From NCBI GenBank assembly GCA_022712835.1, contig JAFLJU010000593.1:1-23391 (forward strand): a stretch of 23,391 bases of DNA, read 5' to 3'. Position 1 is the stretch's first letter, and every line of letters starts with the position of its first letter. Below are positions 14,952 through 21,511 of the stretch, in pieces. Origin of the DNA: Desulfobacteraceae bacterium. Its GTDB lineage: Bacteria; Desulfobacterota; Desulfobacteria; Desulfobacterales; Desulfobacteraceae. The notes beneath the pieces were generated by a model that had not been told where the DNA came from, searched no databases, and saw only the letters and a program-made list of their open reading frames with translations. A program made the translations under genes and the position numbers.

Positions 14952-15272
14952 GAGACTTGTCGCCTAAATCATTTTTAAAATGCACATTATAAATCTCTAA
15001 CATGGGCACATTTATTTGGCTTTTTTCCATTTCATGTTTGTAAGTCCTTTTGTACAAGAAAGTGTGTCATCAATCTCCCGCCCTACGGTTGGGTTGCGAG
15101 TTCCAGGAAGGCTAATTTTTTTGAATAAAGCCTCAAAAAGAATTATCCTTCCTTCCATCGCTTTGGCGGAGTTAAAAGCAGGAATACAAATTCCTTTTTA
15201 AAAGCAAAAGCCTTTACAGATTGGGATGGGATGATTTCTCCATTACTCACTGGTGTTCCCTGACTTATTTGA
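14952..15272. other. 321-bp spacer between the two insertion sequences
   Basis: No confident gene. The minus strand has an open stretch of about 60 codons (roughly 15015-15201) ending TNMKWKKAK. It contains LPGTRNPTVGREIDDTL, reminiscent of mobile-element remnants but not matched to any family. The region must contain the right end of the IS66 element and the left end of the IS3 element. Confidence 0.5.
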
Positions 15273-16331
15273 TTACGAAGCTGCTTTCTCAATAACTTTA
15301 TCTTTTGAATGCTCAGGGTTAAGGGTGACCTCTTTTATTAAATCCCAGTTCCTGATGTTTCCAGACCAACGTTCCGGTGTTCTCTTCCGTGCTTCCTGGT
15401 ATATTTTTTTCCTGTTTTCTAAAATCATTTTATCGGCTCCTGTATGTCTATCATTGGGGGTAACAAATTTTATCCCGCTGTGCCGATGGTGATTATTGTA
15501 CCACCTTACAAATTTTAAAACCCAGGTCCTGGCTACATCTATTGTATCAAACGGTTTTGACGGATAGATGGGAGTATATTTCAAAGTCTTAAACAACGCC
15601 TCTGAATATGGATTATCATTACTCACTGATGGACGGCTAAATGATGGTATGACACCAAGGTGTTGCAGGGTTGATAGCATGGTTGCACCCTTCATCGGGG
15701 ACCCATTGTCTGAATGAAGCACAATTTCTTTGCCACTTACACCTTCTGATAAATAAGCACGCTTCATGAGCTGTGAGGCTAAATCATCACTCTGATTCTC
15801 GTGTACCTCCCAGGCAACGACTTTGCGACTGTAAATGTCTGTAATCATATAAAGATAATAAAACACCCCCTTGATAACTGCTGGTAAATAGGTAATATCC
15901 CACGTCCACACCTGATTTGGTCCTGTGGCTGTATACCCCATTGGCTTGTTCCGCTTGCTGACCTGCCTTTTCCCCCTATGGGTCAGTAGCCCATGCTCAT
16001 GCAAAACCCTGTAGAAGGATGATTCAGATGCCATGTATACGCCGCTATCTAAAAGTGTGGGAACAATTTGGCAAGGAGAAAGGCTCTTATAACTTTCACT
16101 GTTGCAGATGTTGATAATTTCTTGCTTTTCTTCTGTCGACAATTTGTTTGCTGGCACTCTTTGCGTGTGGCGCCGTTGATCCTCTTTTGCTGATGGAGTC
16201 TGCATCTGCCACCTTTGCAATGTACGCTCAGATATCCTTAAAATTTCACAGGCTTTACGCTGTCTGGCTCCTGTTTTGACCGCATCCTGGACCAATAGAA
16301 TGGCCTTTTCTCTTTCTGGTGTGGAAATCAA
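15273..16331 (-). CDS. IS3-family transposase OrfB (integrase catalytic domain)
   Basis: A 352-residue IS3-type OrfB with an N-terminal HTH_21-like region (ISTEEKQEI-like KLSTEEKQEIINICNSE, then CQIVPTLLDSGVYMASESSFYRVL) and an rve core. DDE residues are D in VWTWDITYLPA, D in IVLHSDNGSPMKG and E in NPYSEALFKTLK. It ends after RHSGIKFVTPNDRHTG. If translated alone it starts at a TTG overlapping the orfA stop. The frame is open upstream through an A10 run, so it is more likely made as an OrfAB fusion by -1 frameshifting. All catalytic residues are present. Confidence 0.92.
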   Translation of the reverse strand: MISTPEREKAILLVQDAVKTGARQRKACEILRISERTLQRWQMQTPSAKEDQRRHTQRVPANKLSTEEKQEIINICNSESYKSLSPCQIVPTLLDSGVYMASESSFYRVLHEHGLLTHRGKRQVSKRNKPMGYTATGPNQVWTWDITYLPAVIKGVFYYLYMITDIYSRKVVAWEVHENQSDDLASQLMKRAYLSEGVSGKEIVLHSDNGSPMKGATMLSTLQHLGVIPSFSRPSVSNDNPYSEALFKTLKYTPIYPSKPFDTIDVARTWVLKFVRWYNNHHRHSGIKFVTPNDRHTGADKMILENRKKIYQEARKRTPERWSGNIRNWDLIKEVTLNPEHSKDKVIEKAAS

Positions 16332-16828
16332 TCGTCCTCTTGGTCCCCCCAGAGTTCCTGGGCTTTTTTTTTTAACACAAGAAGAGCTGCTGTTTCTGCT
16401 AAGGCCTTTTCTTTTCGATTCAATTCTTTTTCTAAACTTTGGGCTTTTTGTTTTAATTCTTGTTCTCTTTGTTTGGCTTTTTTTAGATAGTCTCGGTCAG
16501 GACTCTTTCTACAACCTGAAATACAATCTTGTTTCCATTCTTTGAGCTGATCAGGGTATATCCCATGTTGCCGGCAATATTCACTTTTTTCAGCTTCGCT
16601 CAACGCTGAAGTCTCTAAAACTGCTTCAAATTTCTTTTCCGCTGACCATTGTTTTTTGCGCTTTTTTGAACTCAATGTTTTTCCAGTTCTCTTTTTATGG
16701 TTTCTAATCCAGGTTGCTACCGTTGATTCTGGTATGCTCGCTTCTCTTGCAAAACTTACTACAGTACGGTCTGAATTTAAAAGAATTTTCTGAATAATGG
16801 CCTCTTTGAATTCTCGGGTATATTCCAC
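16328..16828 (-). CDS. IS3-family transposase OrfA (helix-turn-helix)
   Basis: A ~166-residue OrfA. Residues ~1-60 form a transposase_8-like helix-turn-helix (YTREFKEAIIQKI, VVSFAREASIPESTVATWIRNH). A second similar helical block follows (WSAEKKFEAVLETSALSEAEKSEYCRQHG), then a long basic coiled coil to ~155. A TTG at 16834 is the longest start, but AAAGGA spaces better for the GTG at 16828. Its last codons overlap orfB. OrfA normally binds the IS ends and regulates transposition. Confidence 0.88.
   Translation of the reverse strand: MEYTREFKEAIIQKILLNSDRTVVSFAREASIPESTVATWIRNHKKRTGKTLSSKKRKKQWSAEKKFEAVLETSALSEAEKSEYCRQHGIYPDQLKEWKQDCISGCRKSPDRDYLKKAKQREQELKQKAQSLEKELNRKEKALAETAALLVLKKKAQELWGDQEDD
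16364..16373 (-). other. A10 slippery run for -1 ribosomal frameshifting
   Basis: On the minus strand ten consecutive A residues (orfA reading LKKKAQ) occur 33 bases before the orfA stop. Shifting back one base joins the orfA frame directly to an open orfB frame that reads SPGTLGGPRGRLISTPERE. This is the usual arrangement for producing OrfAB transposase in the IS3 family. Confidence 0.7.
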
Positions 16829-16973
16829 TATCAATGTCCTTTAGCCGCCCTATTCATATTTAAATATTTCGTGCTGGGTTCAGACGACAACTATCCTGAC
16901 ACATAGGGCTTTTTGTTGATCAAAATCTAAAATATTACCTTAAAAATTTTGAAAAAGATTAAATTATACAAGT

Positions 16974-17879
16974 TTATTCTGAATATGATAGAAAATTGCC
17001 CAGAATCCGTCCTGCACCACATGCCCGGCAGGTACCGGATCTGAATCGGGTGGCATCGGAAAGGGACAGCACTCCTATAACCGGCCCGTTGTTTTCGTCT
17101 GTTAAAAATATCCGCTGGACATCGTATAATAGCATCTGCTGTATGGTATCGGACAGCAGAATTCCTGCATTGCAACAGGTCACCGGAGAATTCATGATGG
17201 TTTGTGCAGGCTCGTCAAGACGTGCTCCCTGAATATAGGCCAGCAACAGATCTGTTTTGGAAACAATACCCAGAGAGGATTCACCTTTATTCGTGACAAG
17301 AATCGCTCCCAGTTTCATTTCCGACAGGATTTCAATGACTTCGGTGATGGTTCGGGCCGCATCACAGGAGGTCACATTGCTGGTCATGACATCTGCTGCA
17401 ATGAGCCTGGGGATGCCCTTTTCGGCAAACATTTTGGCACACCTACCGCTTTTAACGCAGCGTCTGCAATAGCGGTAGAGCAGGCCTACGATATCTGAAT
17501 AGGCCATCTGGCCTTCAATATCCTTATTTGTCATGGATTGGACATATATCTGGTGGATACCAAGGGTCTGCATCTGATCAATGACTGTTTCCAGGTAATC
17601 TTCTGTAGAGCAGACATAGGGTGGCCCCACCATGATGTCTGAAATCCGGGTATCCACGGGAAGCTCTGCATAAAACGCCCCCATGATATCGGTCTTTGAT
17701 ACCACGCCTTGCGGTTTGTCATGAGGATCGGTCACCATCACGGCATTGGCCTTGAATTTGATAATGTGGCGGATGCACTGTCGTATTGGAGTTGTAGCTG
17801 GTAACTGAACCACTTGCCGCTGCATGGCTTCTTTGACTGTTAGCCCCTTAACCAAATTGCGCTTTTTAAATACAGGCAT
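16974..17879 (-). CDS. Four-CBS-domain protein with two cysteine clusters
   Basis: A 301-residue soluble protein made of two Bateman modules: CBS motifs at about residues 17-71, 78-136, 162-216 and 226-280. CBS repeats show typical ends such as PQGVVSKTDIMGAF, MAYSDIVGLLYRY, SLGIVSKTDLLLAY and VIGVLSLSDATRF. CBS pairs generally bind adenine nucleotides (AMP, ATP, SAM) and regulate partner proteins. Unusually, a C-x2-C-x5-C cluster (C138, C141, C147) directly follows the first pair and a C-x2-C (C284, C287) directly follows the second, suggesting a metal or redox site. It begins 4 bp after the two-CBS gene and is surely co-transcribed with it. There is no catalytic domain; the partner is unknown. 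Confidence 0.88.
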   Translation of the reverse strand: MPVFKKRNLVKGLTVKEAMQRQVVQLPATTPIRQCIRHIIKFKANAVMVTDPHDKPQGVVSKTDIMGAFYAELPVDTRISDIMVGPPYVCSTEDYLETVIDQMQTLGIHQIYVQSMTNKDIEGQMAYSDIVGLLYRYCRRCVKSGRCAKMFAEKGIPRLIAADVMTSNVTSCDAARTITEVIEILSEMKLGAILVTNKGESSLGIVSKTDLLLAYIQGARLDEPAQTIMNSPVTCCNAGILLSDTIQQMLLYDVQRIFLTDENNGPVIGVLSLSDATRFRSGTCRACGAGRILGNFLSYSE

Positions 17880-17883
17880 GGTT

Positions 17884-18357
17884 TTACACTTTTTTGTCCT
17901 CTATTATTTCGCCCATTAAATAATTAAACAGGTCTGACCGGTACAAAATCCCAACCACTTTGTTGTTATCGACCACAGGTAGCCGTCTGATATGTTTTTT
18001 AATCATAGTGTCCATCACAACCAGGACATGTGTCTCTGGTTCTATTGACACAAGAATGGTGGACATAAGGTCTTCCACCCGGACCTTCTTCACTCGGTTG
18101 AGTAGATTTTTCAATAGGGGTTCCGGCGAGATATCCTCCATTTCCCCAAGTATTCCAATGTGTTTGGGCCGGATAAACAACAGGATATCAAACATGGACA
18201 GCATGCCCACCAGCCGGTCATCATCAATAACCATCATGCCGAAAATTTTTTTGTTTTCTTTTTTACCGGCAAATTTGAATAAATGGATCGCTTCAACAAT
18301 TGACTGCTGCGGGCGAAGAAAATGAAACCGGGTGTTCATTACTTGTTTTGCAAACAT
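17884..18357 (-). CDS. Two-CBS-domain protein
   Basis: A 157-residue soluble protein with one CBS pair: CBS1 at ~5-62 (VMNTRFHFLRPQQSIVEAIHLF ... VGMLSMFDILLF, interrupted by KKENKKIFGM) and CBS2 at ~94-150 (DLMSTILVSIEPETHVLVVM ... RRLPVVDNNKVVGILYRSDLF). The two are linked by a helical segment. It probably binds an adenine nucleotide and works with the four-CBS protein encoded 4 bp downstream. GAGGT lies before the ATG, and a promoter is visible ~45-75 bp upstream. No other domain is present. Confidence 0.9.
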   Translation of the reverse strand: MFAKQVMNTRFHFLRPQQSIVEAIHLFKFAGKKENKKIFGMMVIDDDRLVGMLSMFDILLFIRPKHIGILGEMEDISPEPLLKNLLNRVKKVRVEDLMSTILVSIEPETHVLVVMDTMIKKHIRRLPVVDNNKVVGILYRSDLFNYLMGEIIEDKKV

Positions 18358-18400
18358 GGGATACCTCGCAAACCAGATTAATTCTTGTTTTGACTGAAAG

Positions 18401-18430
18401 ATTATATGAAATTTGGATATGATTATTCAA
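18401..18430 (-). promoter_or_regulatory. Candidate sigma-70 promoter of the CBS operon
   Basis: On the minus strand a perfect TATAAT (18401-18406) is preceded, at 18 bp, by TTGAAT (18425-18430). Transcription would start about 37 bp before the two-CBS gene, leaving a short leader with its ribosome binding site. Confidence 0.5.
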
Positions 18431-18547
18431 TACTTTTTTAACCCTGCAAGTAATTGTTGAATAAATCAACTCCTGTAAGAGCAAAAAAGGGGCAGGGATG
18501 GTGGTGATGGGAACCGGTGCGATTATTGCCACGGAATCAAACTGATC

Positions 18548-18665
18548 TATGATTTTTTTTCAATAACCACAGTCCAGTATTTTCCGGTTTTTTCCTGCTC
18601 TATAATTTTATGCCCTTCCCCAAGAACCGATCGTGGCACATTATCTATGGGCTCGCCGTCATCAA
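18548..18665 (-). pseudogene. C-terminal remnant resembling a TusA-family sulfurtransferase-like protein
   Basis: The minus strand encodes about 38 residues, IKIFLDDGEPIDNVPRSVL followed by GEGHKIIEQEKTGKYWTVV and IEKKS, then a stop. The pattern of an acidic FLDDGEPI-NVPRS strand-turn followed by GH-I-E and a final W-V-I strand is what I recall from the C-terminal halves of TusA-like sulfur-carrier proteins in sulfate reducers. A stop codon (TGA) lies directly before the first codon in this frame and no homologous sequence continues upstream. It therefore looks like the severed end of a gene. The family name is from memory of the motif and is tentative. Confidence 0.4.
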
Positions 18666-18762
18666 GGAAAATTTTGATTCAGTTGTTTGCTGCACCCACT
18701 GTGGTAACCGGTAAATTGCATCTTTTGCCGCTTCAAGGTTTTTTAATTGAGCGCTTTTGCTA

Positions 18763-18777
18763 AAAAGCAAGTTCATG
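18763..18777. repeat. Direct repeat copy 1 (15 bp) left of the methyltransferase
   Basis: AAAAGCAAGTTCATG occurs here and again, identically and in the same orientation, at 19635-19649. The two copies are 872 bp apart and bracket the frameshifted methyltransferase gene. Confidence 0.85.
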
Positions 18778-18882
18778 ATATTGCCCAAAAAAAATGAGGC
18801 AAACTTTGGATATTTTTGGAAAAATGTTACCGCCAAAGAATCCATCGACGGTGGGTTGGGGGTTGTACGGAGACAAAAAATC

Positions 18883-19585
18883 ATGAAATCTTATAATTCA
18901 GCTCTTGACCCTTTTGGGCAAGCCCTTCTTGATTATTGGCGGGGAAATGAATCTGCTATGCTTATACATGAATTCAAAACCGGTGAGAAGAAGCCGTTGC
19001 CGGTTTCTGTTTTTTTTCGTTCTCATGGAAAATTTTTGCCGACAGATAATGTTTTTGAGTATTGCCGGGGTCACATTTTAGTTGTAGGAGCGGGAATCGG
19101 TGTTCATGCACTTGAACTTGAAAATCGAGGTTATGAGGTTACAGCTATCGACATCTGTCCCCAAGCAGTACAAATAATGAAAGAGCTTGGAATCAAGGAT
19201 GTTAGACAACAGAATTTTATGCAATTTGAAGACGAAAGCTTTGATACACTCTGTGTACTTGGCCATAACATATGGCATGTGCGAAACCTTAAAAGGAATA
19301 AAAGGATTACTCCGCAGATGCGAAATGCTTTTGAAACCCGGAGACCAGATATTGGTTAATTCTGTCAAAGAATCTGGATCAACCAATTCCCCGGGTCAAA
19401 AAGGTTATCCGGGGGAATTGGAATTCCGTTTATCGCATGAAGGAGTTTCCGGTCCCTGGATGCGTTGGCTTCATGTAGATTTTGAAACTTTGACTTCTCA
19501 TGCATTGGAATGTGACTGGTCTACAGAAAAACTCATCGAAACTGATGAAGGTGGTTTTTTAGCAAGACTGAATCCAAGTCTATAA
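18883..19585 (+). pseudogene. Class I SAM-dependent methyltransferase, frameshifted
   Basis: If one base is removed near 19273 the region encodes a ~233-residue Rossmann-fold methyltransferase. Motif I is HILVVGAGIGVHALELE (residues ~64-80) and motif II is YEVTAIDICPQAV; a motif IV-like FDTLCVLGHNIG follows, then LLRRCEMLLKPGDQILVNS. As it stands, the frame runs to 19359 with an unrelated tail after HNI. The downstream part (GMCETLKGIKGLL onward) is in the next frame and ends at 19585. The ATG at 18883 (MKSYNSALDPFG) is preceded by GGAG at ten bases and is preferred over the earlier in-frame 18757. The extra T may be a real mutation or a sequencing error. The methyl acceptor is unknown. Confidence 0.75.
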
Positions 19586-19597
19586 AACGCACGACAA

Positions 19598-19624
19598 GGC
19601 TTTTGCAACGGAGTGCAAAAAGCC
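19598..19624. terminator. Hairpin after the methyltransferase, convergent with the SDR gene
   Basis: GGCTTTTGCA (598-607 of this kilobase) pairs with TGCAAAAAGCC (614-624) with one bulged A and a six-base loop. It lies 13 bp after the methyltransferase stop and 38 bp beyond the SDR stop, so it could terminate both, although neither side has a good U-tract. The same hairpin is the core of the attC-like fold described in the findings. Confidence 0.4.
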
Positions 19625-19634
19625 GCGCCCGCTG

Positions 19635-19649
19635 AAAAGCAAGTTCATG
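19635..19649. repeat. Direct repeat copy 2 (15 bp) right of the methyltransferase
   Basis: Second exact copy of AAAAGCAAGTTCATG (see 18763-18777). It lies between the hairpin at 19598-19624 and the end of the SDR gene. Confidence 0.85.
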
Positions 19650-19661
19650 TAGGCTAACAAT

Positions 19662-20558
19662 CTATATTAAATAATTATTGATAATCTTCATAGACTCTTC
19701 ATACACCTGACTACCGATTCCTTTATTCAATATCGTCTTCTCATCCACATACCGATTTGTTTTTCGATCATAAGAGAGAATTTGGCCGGATTGAAATGGT
19801 GGTGTCGATGTGGTCATCATCCAGGCGGCTGCTTTTCCAGACCTCTGAGCAGAAGATGTGTCAGGAAGAAAACAACTCATAACCGGCATGATGGTTTTCC
19901 ACAGGAACTGGATGAGGTTGTTTTGATGCCGGGCAAGACTTGTTCCAGGCATCAAACCGGGATCCAGCACATAAGAAGAAAATTCATCAAATCGTCTGGA
20001 AAACTCAATTGCTGAAACCATGTTCAGCATCTTTGACGTTGCATAGCGGTCAAGATTCATCTGTTTGGAATCTTGAGATGTGCTCTTCCCTTTGAGTAAA
20101 TCTGGAATCGAAGTGTACTGTGCACCTTTAAATCCAAACAGTTTTGCCATACAATGGTTTGGATTATGAGTGCCACTGCCGATGAATAATACTCTTTTGC
20201 CGGATAGGTGTGGTTTTAAACCAATGGTCAACATAAAAGCTGCCAAATGGTTGACAGCAATCGTTTCCTCATAACCATCCGGTGTGAATTGAGTTCCGTT
20301 AATAAACTGGGTGCCTGCATTATTTATTAGACCGTCGAGGGGGGTATCCCAATTTTTAATAAAATCCTGAATATTGCTCAACCGTGATAAGTCCAACTGA
20401 TGTGCCTGGACGTTGCTCCCGAGATCGTCAGCAATTTTCAATCCCAGTTTGAGGTTGCGGACAGCCATGATGACTTTGTTCTTGGATTCTTTTACGAGGG
20501 CTTTTACAATTTCCAAACCCAAACCACTGGTTGAGCCGGTGACTAAAAATGTTTTCAT
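19662..20558 (-). CDS. Short-chain dehydrogenase/reductase (SDR family)
   Basis: A 298-residue NAD(P)-dependent oxidoreductase. The nucleotide motif TGSTSGLG is at residues 7-14, NNAG at 79-82, catalytic S128 in FIGSGT, and Y172-x3-K176 in RYATSK. An arginine in MAVRN after the second strand suggests NADPH preference. The sequence is close in style to protochlorophyllide-reductase-like or retinol-dehydrogenase-like SDRs (long C-terminal region, NHLAAFMLT), but the substrate cannot be assigned. The frame extends to 20633; AAGGAG just before the ATG at 20558 gives the conventional SDR start and keeps the operators outside the gene. It is divergent from and presumably repressed by the adjacent TetR protein. 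Confidence 0.9.
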   Translation of the reverse strand: MKTFLVTGSTSGLGLEIVKALVKESKNKVIMAVRNLKLGLKIADDLGSNVQAHQLDLSRLSNIQDFIKNWDTPLDGLINNAGTQFINGTQFTPDGYEETIAVNHLAAFMLTIGLKPHLSGKRVLFIGSGTHNPNHCMAKLFGFKGAQYTSIPDLLKGKSTSQDSKQMNLDRYATSKMLNMVSAIEFSRRFDEFSSYVLDPGLMPGTSLARHQNNLIQFLWKTIMPVMSCFLPDTSSAQRSGKAAAWMMTTSTPPFQSGQILSYDRKTNRYVDEKTILNKGIGSQVYEESMKIINNYLI

Positions 20559-20584
20559 ACCTACTCCTTTTATAGAATACTGTC

Positions 20585-20635
20585 TGTTGACACTGTCAAC
20601 AAGGAACATATCCCTTGCTGTTGACACTGTCAACA
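20585..20635. promoter_or_regulatory. Twin TetR operators over the SDR promoter
   Basis: Two identical 17-bp palindromes, TGTTGACACTGTCAACA (8-bp arms, one central base), lie at 20585-20601 and 20619-20635, 34 bp apart. On the minus strand the right copy contains the -35 TTGACA (20628-20633), followed at 17 bp by TATGTT (20605-20610). The left copy then covers the expected transcription start. Binding of a TetR dimer to either copy would block SDR transcription. The same region lies upstream of the tetR gene, so autoregulation is expected. Confidence 0.85.
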
Positions 20636-20685
20636 GCTATATTGTAAAAATCTAATATTGATTGATGCAAAGGAGACTCAGCCAA

Positions 20686-21255
20686 GTGAGTAGTGAAACT
20701 AAACCGACCCTTTTAAGGATTACCCGTGAACTGATTGATGGCAGAGGAGTAGGGTCGGTGTCCATGAGAAGGCTCGGGCGTCATGCTGAACTGTCCCGCA
20801 CAGCAATATACCGTCATTTTAAAAACAAAGAATTTCTTCTGGCTGCAATTGTAGTTGAAAATTTTGATACCTTATTGATGAATATGACAAAATTGGAAAC
20901 TATCCCTGCTGATTCCAAAGATTTTCTGGTGAATATGCTCAATGGATATTATCAATTTGCCATGGAAAATTCGGAACACTATCATTTGATGTTCAACACA
21001 AAGTGGGACAATAAAACCTTTCCCGAAATCAAAGATGCAGCTTATGCCGTTTATCAAAGGACTAGTGAATATGTAGCAAAAGCACTTAGGCAGAGCAACC
21101 CGACCAATCATACGTCAAAAGAAGCAACCGCCATCATATATGCGTTTATTCATGGTTTGGTGGAGCTACATCTGGCCGGTCACACAGAAACGGAAAAGGG
21201 CCTGAATAACCCGAAATTACTGATTGAAAGAATGATTGATGCGATATTCGGCTAA
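20686..21255 (+). CDS. TetR-family transcriptional repressor
   Basis: A 189-residue regulator. The N-terminal helix-turn-helix (residues ~8-55) reads ITRELIDGRGVGSVSMRRL and HAELSRTAIYRHFKNKEFLL, typical of TetR. The C-terminal ligand-binding helices (~60-189) resemble the TetR_C_13-like class (HYHLMFNTKWDN, a common HL-MF segment). The frame is open from a TTG at 20662, but AAAGGAG (20669-20675) suits the GTG at 20686. It is divergent from the SDR gene with two perfect palindromes between, so it almost surely represses SDR and itself. The inducing ligand is unknown, perhaps a hydrophobic carbonyl compound. Confidence 0.9.
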   Translation: MSSETKPTLLRITRELIDGRGVGSVSMRRLGRHAELSRTAIYRHFKNKEFLLAAIVVENFDTLLMNMTKLETIPADSKDFLVNMLNGYYQFAMENSEHYHLMFNTKWDNKTFPEIKDAAYAVYQRTSEYVAKALRQSNPTNHTSKEATAIIYAFIHGLVELHLAGHTETEKGLNNPKLLIERMIDAIFG

Positions 21256-21286
21256 GCGCCCGGTGATACTGGCATTAGATTTTAGA

Positions 21287-21489
21287 ATGATGAATAATAA
21301 AGAGATTACTGGAAAACGATCATTTTTAATATATTTTTTACTTTGACAGCGTTTGCTGGTGAAGTTCTTGATCTTAAAAAGATCGCTCTTACAGGATTGG
21401 TGATATATCTAATCTTAGCTCCAGTATGGGCTTTTTGCCTGGGTATAAGTTTAGTTCGAGGAAAAGAACTACAGCTTGCGAATCCCTAA
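21287..21489 (+). pseudogene. Small two-helix membrane protein, frameshifted in a T run
   Basis: From the ATG pair at 21287/21290 the frame reads NNKEITGKRSFLIYFLL and stops at 21344. Adding one T to the six-T run at 21334-21339 joins it to TLTAFAGEVLDLKKIALTG followed by the helix LVIYLILAPVWAFCLGISL and VRGKELQLANP, ending at 21489. The restored ~68-residue protein would have two membrane helices. It lies between tetR and the EFR1-type gene and overlaps the extended start of the latter, so it was probably part of that operon. Homopolymer errors are common in sequencing, so it may be intact in the real genome. Family not recognised. Confidence 0.5.
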
Positions 21490-21511
21490 ACCAAAGCGGA
21501 ATAAGAATCAT

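Larger units (their letters stand above)
15273..16834 (-). mobile_element. IS3-family insertion sequence (minimum extent)
   Basis: Defined by the orfA/orfB pair. On the right, CTATCCTGACACA (16891-16903) could be a terminal repeat, but I could not find a good inverted partner to the left of orfB. A short TGTGTCA at 15063-15069 is only a 7-bp match. Ends and target duplication are therefore unresolved. Confidence 0.7.
18431..18882. other. Intergenic region with gene scraps
   Basis: About 450 bp without an intact gene. On the plus strand, 18476-18543 reads CKSKKGAGMVVMGTGAIIA then TESN and a stop, which could be the tail of a lost protein. On the minus strand, 18548-18665 is a sulfurtransferase-like C-terminus listed separately. 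From about 18763 the sequence leads into the methyltransferase, starting with a 15-bp repeat. An open minus frame at 18645-18884 resembles nothing I know and is probably chance. Confidence 0.4.

Noticed and set aside
15016..15201. Short frames on both strands between the two insertion sequences
   Set aside because: About 60 codons each, no start signal and no family; likely IS flank or remnant.
15063..16903. TGTGTCA and its inverse as terminal repeats of the IS3 element
   Set aside because: Only seven bases match and the following bases diverge; too weak to define the ends.
18645..18884. 79-codon minus-strand frame upstream of the sulfurtransferase-like scrap
   Set aside because: Does not join the scrap in frame, and no family pattern is visible; it overlaps the methyltransferase start.
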